Below, piece by piece: positions 60,550-64,000 of a DNA stretch of 64,000 nt. The stretch is taken from the NCBI GenBank assembly GCA_051453625.1, contig JBOZIK010000001.1:268444851-268508850 (forward strand), given 5' to 3'. The stretch comes from Welwitschia mirabilis (Eukaryota; Gnetophyta; Gnetopsida; Welwitschiales). The translations under genes and the position numbers were made by a program. Position 1 is the stretch's first letter, and the number at the start of each line of letters is the position of its first letter. A model generated the notes under the pieces. That model was not told where the DNA came from, ran no database searches, and worked only from the letters and a program-made list of their open reading frames with translations.

Positions 60550-61358
60550 ACATAATTAAGCATGGATAATCCTCAAATTTCTACACATAGTTTTGAATTT
60601 TACTTCATCCAAATGTTTGGTGAAAATATTATTCAAATGATCCTATATTTTAACATAATACAAACAAATATTTCTTATTTATACATGATCATAAAAGAAA
60701 TGGGGATGACATTTTATGTGTGTAGTCCTAAATTGTTTAATGAAATAATTAATACGTTGATAGAACTCTTATTATCATAATACACTAGAGTATGATGCAT
60801 GATAATATCAAAGGCTTTAATCATCTATTTCATTCATGAAACATATGAATAATATATTCACATAGCAATGTACTTAGTTTTTGTAATTAATATGGTTGTT
60901 TAAGTTTGTTTTTTATTACCCCATACTACTAATCATAAGCTAAGGAAGTAAAAACATTCACTTTTACTTCTCTTTTCATCTTTGTAACCTATATAATTTA
61001 CATCACAGCACTAAGATCAAGGTAGGAGTATTTAGGATACTAAAGAATCTAGTTTATAGTACCTTTTAAATGATGAAAAATTTGTTAAGTAAAGTCTAAA
61101 GGTAGTAAGATGAAGTAAACCACTAATATACTCTTATATATCTTTTAATCCATTTTATTACTAAGATCATACTTATCTAGATTTCAAGTTAAGATTATAG
61201 GTAGTCCTTTTATATTTACATCTTTGAACTAATATTCTTCTAATAAATTATTAGTATTTTTTGAGTATGAAATAAGTCTACGTTCCTTATGTTGTAAAAC
61301 TTGCAATCTAAAAATGTTTTTCATCTCACTGATCATGTTTATTTAAAATTAATCCTTC
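60550..61358 (-). pseudogene. Sirevirus RT C-terminus and RNase H remnant
   Basis: Minus strand: IYKSILVVYFILLPLDFT near 61130 matches the YRSMIGSLLYLTASRPD motif. HHLKGTINXIL and YPKYSYLDLSAVM near 61050-61000 match KRIFRYLKGT and the first RNase H strand. Residues near 60880-60800 match the KKQTSVALSTTKTEYIAA block, and YDNKSSINV at 60780 matches CDNTSAINI. The end reads IFTKHLDEVKFKTMCRNLRI near 60600, the standard copia RNase H terminus. Frameshifts and stops are frequent. The plus-strand open frame at 60562-60780 is antisense. Confidence 0.8.
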
Positions 61359-62126
61359 NNNNNNNNNNNNNNNNNNNNNNNNNNNNNNNNNNNNNNNNNN
61401 NNNNNNNNNNNNNNNNNNNNNNNNNNNNNNNNNNNNNNNNNNNNNNNNNNNNNNNNNNNNNNNNNNNNNNNNNNNNNNNNNNNNNNNNNNNNNNNNNNNN
61501 NNNNNNNNNNNNNNNNNNNNNNNNNNNNNNNNNNNNNNNNNNNNNNNNNNNNNNNNNNNNNNNNNNNNNNNNNNNNNNNNNNNNNNNNNNNNNNNNNNNN
61601 NNNNNNNNNNNNNNNNNNNNNNNNNNNNNNNNNNNNNNNNNNNNNNNNNNNNNNNNNNNNNNNNNNNNNNNNNNNNNNNNNNNNNNNNNNNNNNNNNNNN
61701 NNNNNNNNNNNNNNNNNNNNNNNNNNNNNNNNNNNNNNNNNNNNNNNNNNNNNNNNNNNNNNNNNNNNNNNNNNNNNNNNNNNNNNNNNNNNNNNNNNNN
61801 NNNNNNNNNNNNNNNNNNNNNNNNNNNNNNNNNNNNNNNNNNNNNNNNNNNNNNNNNNNNNNNNNNNNNNNNNNNNNNNNNNNNNNNNNNNNNNNNNNNN
61901 NNNNNNNNNNNNNNNNNNNNNNNNNNNNNNNNNNNNNNNNNNNNNNNNNNNNNNNNNNNNNNNNNNNNNNNNNNNNNNNNNNNNNNNNNNNNNNNNNNNN
62001 NNNNNNNNNNNNNNNNNNNNNNNNNNNNNNNNNNNNNNNNNNNNNNNNNNNNNNNNNNNNNNNNNNNNNNNNNNNNNNNNNNNNNNNNNNNNNNNNNNNN
62101 NNNNNNNNNNNNNNNNNNNNNNNNNN
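61359..62126. other. Assembly gap, 768 N
   Basis: Hides the joint between the Sirevirus and the next LTR. By comparison with LTR-C, the LTR start should lie near 61760. Long open frames across it are artefacts. Confidence 0.9.
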
Positions 62127-62986
62127 AAAGAAGACCATTGTCCCCTTTGTTGTACCCACAATAGGCATGTTGACGACTGTTGATGTGGACTGTTGAGTCA
62201 TCATTCTTAATCATCTTCTCTAATGTACTGTCGTCCCCCATGTCATCCAGATGACAGCCTGGATGACACTGATATGTAACCGACTCTGACAATAATCTGT
62301 AATCATTTCATCCATTTTTGAGTTATAAATGAGTGTGCCTAACTGCATCTACATTTTGTCTTCTTTTGCTATATTTCCCTATAAATAAGTCCCCCTTTGA
62401 TTCTCCTTCTTATCTTCAATGCACTAGATATTCTCGTGATAGAAGAGTGAAGGGTGGAAGATCTATCTTGAGAGTTACAAAAAGAAGAGTACTTGGTAGA
62501 GAGCTGAGTATCTTCTAATGAGATCCTACTATTTTTTAATCCAAATAATTATTACTTTTAATATAAATTGTGATTTTCCTTACATGTTTATATTGTTTTC
62601 ATTATAGGATTTCTTATGTTCTTTATAGTCTAATGTTGTCTAAGATATCGTGATAATTTCTTGGATGATATAAATTATCAAGGGTAGTCCTTGTTAGGAC
62701 TAAAAAGTAAGTAAGATTAGGATCATTTTGCATTTGCATATTAGTTTAGATTATATAATGCACTTTGTATGGTAGTTTATTTTTTGCATTATTCTTTATT
62801 ATTTTTAGTTTTTAAGATTTAATTGCAAAAGCAATCTTAGTTCCTTATGGATAGACTTCAATAAGATACAACATTTTTGCTCACTCTTATTATATTAGCA
62901 TGCTGTATTATGCATAATATCTATTTAAATTATTAATGATAAAATGTATTTGAATGTAAAAATGTGCATAAATATAGACCGCAACA
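62127..62986 (+). repeat. Family-1-type 5' LTR, left end in gap
   Basis: Same order of features as LTR-C read on its minus strand: ctgtcgtcccccatgtcatc with agatgacagcctggatgac at 62229-62266 (LTR-C gives ctgtcatcctctatgtcatc), TATA box, ttctcgtgata-type word, and tagcatgctgtattatgcat at 62898. Ends gaccgcaaca at 62986, directly before a PBS. About 605 bp lie between TATA and the end, against 553 in LTR-C. Confidence 0.8.
62380..62387 (+). promoter_or_regulatory. TATA box of family-1-type LTR
   Basis: TATAAATA followed by agtccccctttg; LTR-C has TATAAATAAA followed by ggtctccccctcg at the same place. Confidence 0.65.
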
Positions 62987-63010
62987 TTTTGGCACTAATT
63001 ACTGGGGAAG
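62987..63010 (+). promoter_or_regulatory. tRNA-Asp-type primer-binding site
   Basis: ttttggcactaattactggg gaag against ttttggcgccgttgccgggg aag: one extra A, all other differences G-to-A or C-to-T. The best preserved PBS of its kind in the window. Confidence 0.8.
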
Positions 63011-63479
63011 GCTATTGAGGAGTACAAGGGTTGTCATCATTTGGGTAAGTACATCGGACTTCTGTTTGATTATTTATTTATGTGACATTATATTTTATTA
63101 AGAGCTATAGGTTTTCATTGTGCAGCGTTTCAGTTTCAGTTTTTTTCGATTTTAGTTTTTTGTAAAAATTTATGGTCATCCCCTCTATTGTTTCTATGAC
63201 AAGAAGGAGGATAGTCTGTAATTTTTATTCTCAGTTTTATTTTCGAATTTTAATTTTTCAAAAATAAATTATTTTCTCTCATCTCTTGTAAAGTCTAGAT
63301 GACCAGGAGGACAACAGTCCTATTTTCTATATTTACTACTTTGTATTTTGGTTTTGGTTGTATTTTTATTTTTCTGATTTCTATGTGCACCATCCCTTCT
63401 ATCATCCCCATGATAGATAAGATGATGGTCTATTATTTTTTATCTGTTTTCTATTATCTGCTATTTGCAGAATGCTGTG
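63011..63479 (+). other. Leader of the last gypsy element
   Basis: Non-coding sequence between PBS and gag. The open frame beginning at 63299 is hydrophobic and has no gag motif, so I regard it as chance. Repeated catcccc-type words (63179, 63390, 63404) resemble the LTR vocabulary. Confidence 0.5.
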
Positions 63480-64000
63480 ATATGGTTAACATAGAGAAGA
63501 GATATCAGAGAAAAAAGCTGCTAATAGAAAAAACATCAAAGAAGGACTGGTGGACATAGAAAATGAATCAGAAAAGTGTTCTCCAGGTGCACTCAAACCT
63601 CCTTCCAAATTTATTTTTTCTAATTCAGATTTTCTTGACGTAAGTCCTATAAAAGGAGAGAACCAATTCACGATGTTGAGTACCTCTTGTAAGTAAAAAC
63701 AAGTCATAGGATTTTAACCCCTAGTGCCAATCTTACCCTTAGAGAATTATTAGCCAACAAAAAACAAGAAATTCAAACACCTTTTGACCTACCCTTAGGA
63801 GATGATGTTGAGTTTAAAAATTCACATGCCTATCCAACTTTTATGGAGAAAATGATGAGGATCCCCTTCAACACATTTCAGATATTAAACAACTTATCCT
63901 CACCTCGAGAAATGGGAAGGAAAAAATAATAGATAGAATATATATGGTAATATTTCTCATAACATTAAAGGATAGGGCAAAACTTTGGCTAAGAACTATA
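63480..64000 (+). pseudogene. Tat-type gag, 5' part, cut by window end
   Basis: ANLTLRELLANKKQEIQTPF near 63725-63790 is a typical N-terminal segment of Tat/Athila gag. It continues LPLGDDVEFKNSHAYPTF, then after a probable one-base deletion near 63841 gives ENDEDPLQHISDIKQLI and ITLKDRAKLWLRTI at the edge, the conserved capsid motif. Upstream, LKPPSKFIFSNSDFLD near 63590-63630 may belong to the same protein. There are stops at about 63557 and 63696. The rest of the element lies outside the window. The minus-strand open frame at 63486-63707 is antisense. Confidence 0.75.

Larger units (their letters stand above)
58561..61358 (-). mobile_element. Second Sirevirus-type copia, 3' half only
   Basis: Minus strand: RT/RNase H end (61358 to 60550), spacer with agacatct words (60420-59900), and env-like region (59150-58590). 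Homologous to the complete Sirevirus at 15240-25796 in the env-like zone (for example gtaactatggctatcgtctc at 59240 against ataactatagttatcacctc at 20041). The 3' LTR is missing because the Tat-type array lies at its left, and the 5' part is lost in the gap at 61359. Confidence 0.75.

Noticed and set aside
60562-60780. 72-codon plus-strand frame
   Set aside because: Antisense to the copia RNase H end on minus.
63299-63559. 86-codon plus-strand frame as a gene
   Set aside because: Lies in the leader between PBS and gag, is hydrophobic without gag motifs, and ends at a stop inside the gag zone.

Overview
This is a stretch of nuclear plant DNA, strongly AT-rich and depleted in CG, made almost entirely of old, broken and nested LTR retrotransposons. 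I found no convincing host gene, tRNA, rRNA, CRISPR array or bacterial-type operon. The plant assignment rests on the mix of element lineages: Tat/Athila-type Ty3/gypsy, Tekay/Del-type and other chromovirus-like Ty3/gypsy, and Sirevirus-type Ty1/copia. It also rests on their primer-binding sites, which match tRNA-Asp or initiator tRNA-Met. The species cannot be named from the sequence. Nine N runs of 100 to 783 bases and three of 10 bases interrupt the window, and two of the 100-base runs are flanked by duplicated sequence.

Layout. 1-8675: a minus-strand Tat/Athila-like element (family 1). It has a 5' LTR (7500-8675), PBS, gag and protease remnants, and a 3' end (tail plus LTR) that occurs twice in tandem (1-2988). 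It abuts 8676-10757, the C-terminal half of a chromovirus-like pol on the plus strand. 11552-29530: a Tekay-like chromovirus (gag, protease, RT, RNase H, then integrase) split between RNase H and integrase by a short copia element (LTRs 14322-14798 and 27739-28182). That copia is itself split by a 10.6-kb minus-strand Sirevirus (15240-25796, 5-bp target duplication ATAGT). The Sirevirus holds a family-1-type LTR (about 17279-18609). This is a four-layer nest.

29531-44080 is a degraded zone with only weak LTR, PBS and polypurine signals. 44080-44684 is a gypsy gag fragment. 44685-58560 is a plus-strand Tat-type tandem: LTR1-PBS-gag-protease-RT-RNase H-integrase, then LTR2-PBS-unknown ORF-pol tail, then LTR3-PBS. 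All three LTRs are followed by a decayed tRNA-Asp PBS. The RT of the first unit carries a 362-bp insertion with a 7-bp direct repeat. 58560-61358 is the 3' half of a second minus-strand Sirevirus (RT/RNase H and an env-like region). 62127-64000 is the start of another family-1-type element on the plus strand (LTR with TATA box, PBS, gag), running off the end.

All coding remnants contain many stops and frameshifts. Changes at recognisable motifs are mostly C-to-T or G-to-A, as expected from long-term cytosine methylation and deamination of silenced repeats. No coding region here is likely to make an intact protein. Apart from the unidentified ORF remnant at 54780-55380 and the insert at 49004-49365, I see nothing that suggests a new biological system; the value of the window is its transposon stratigraphy.
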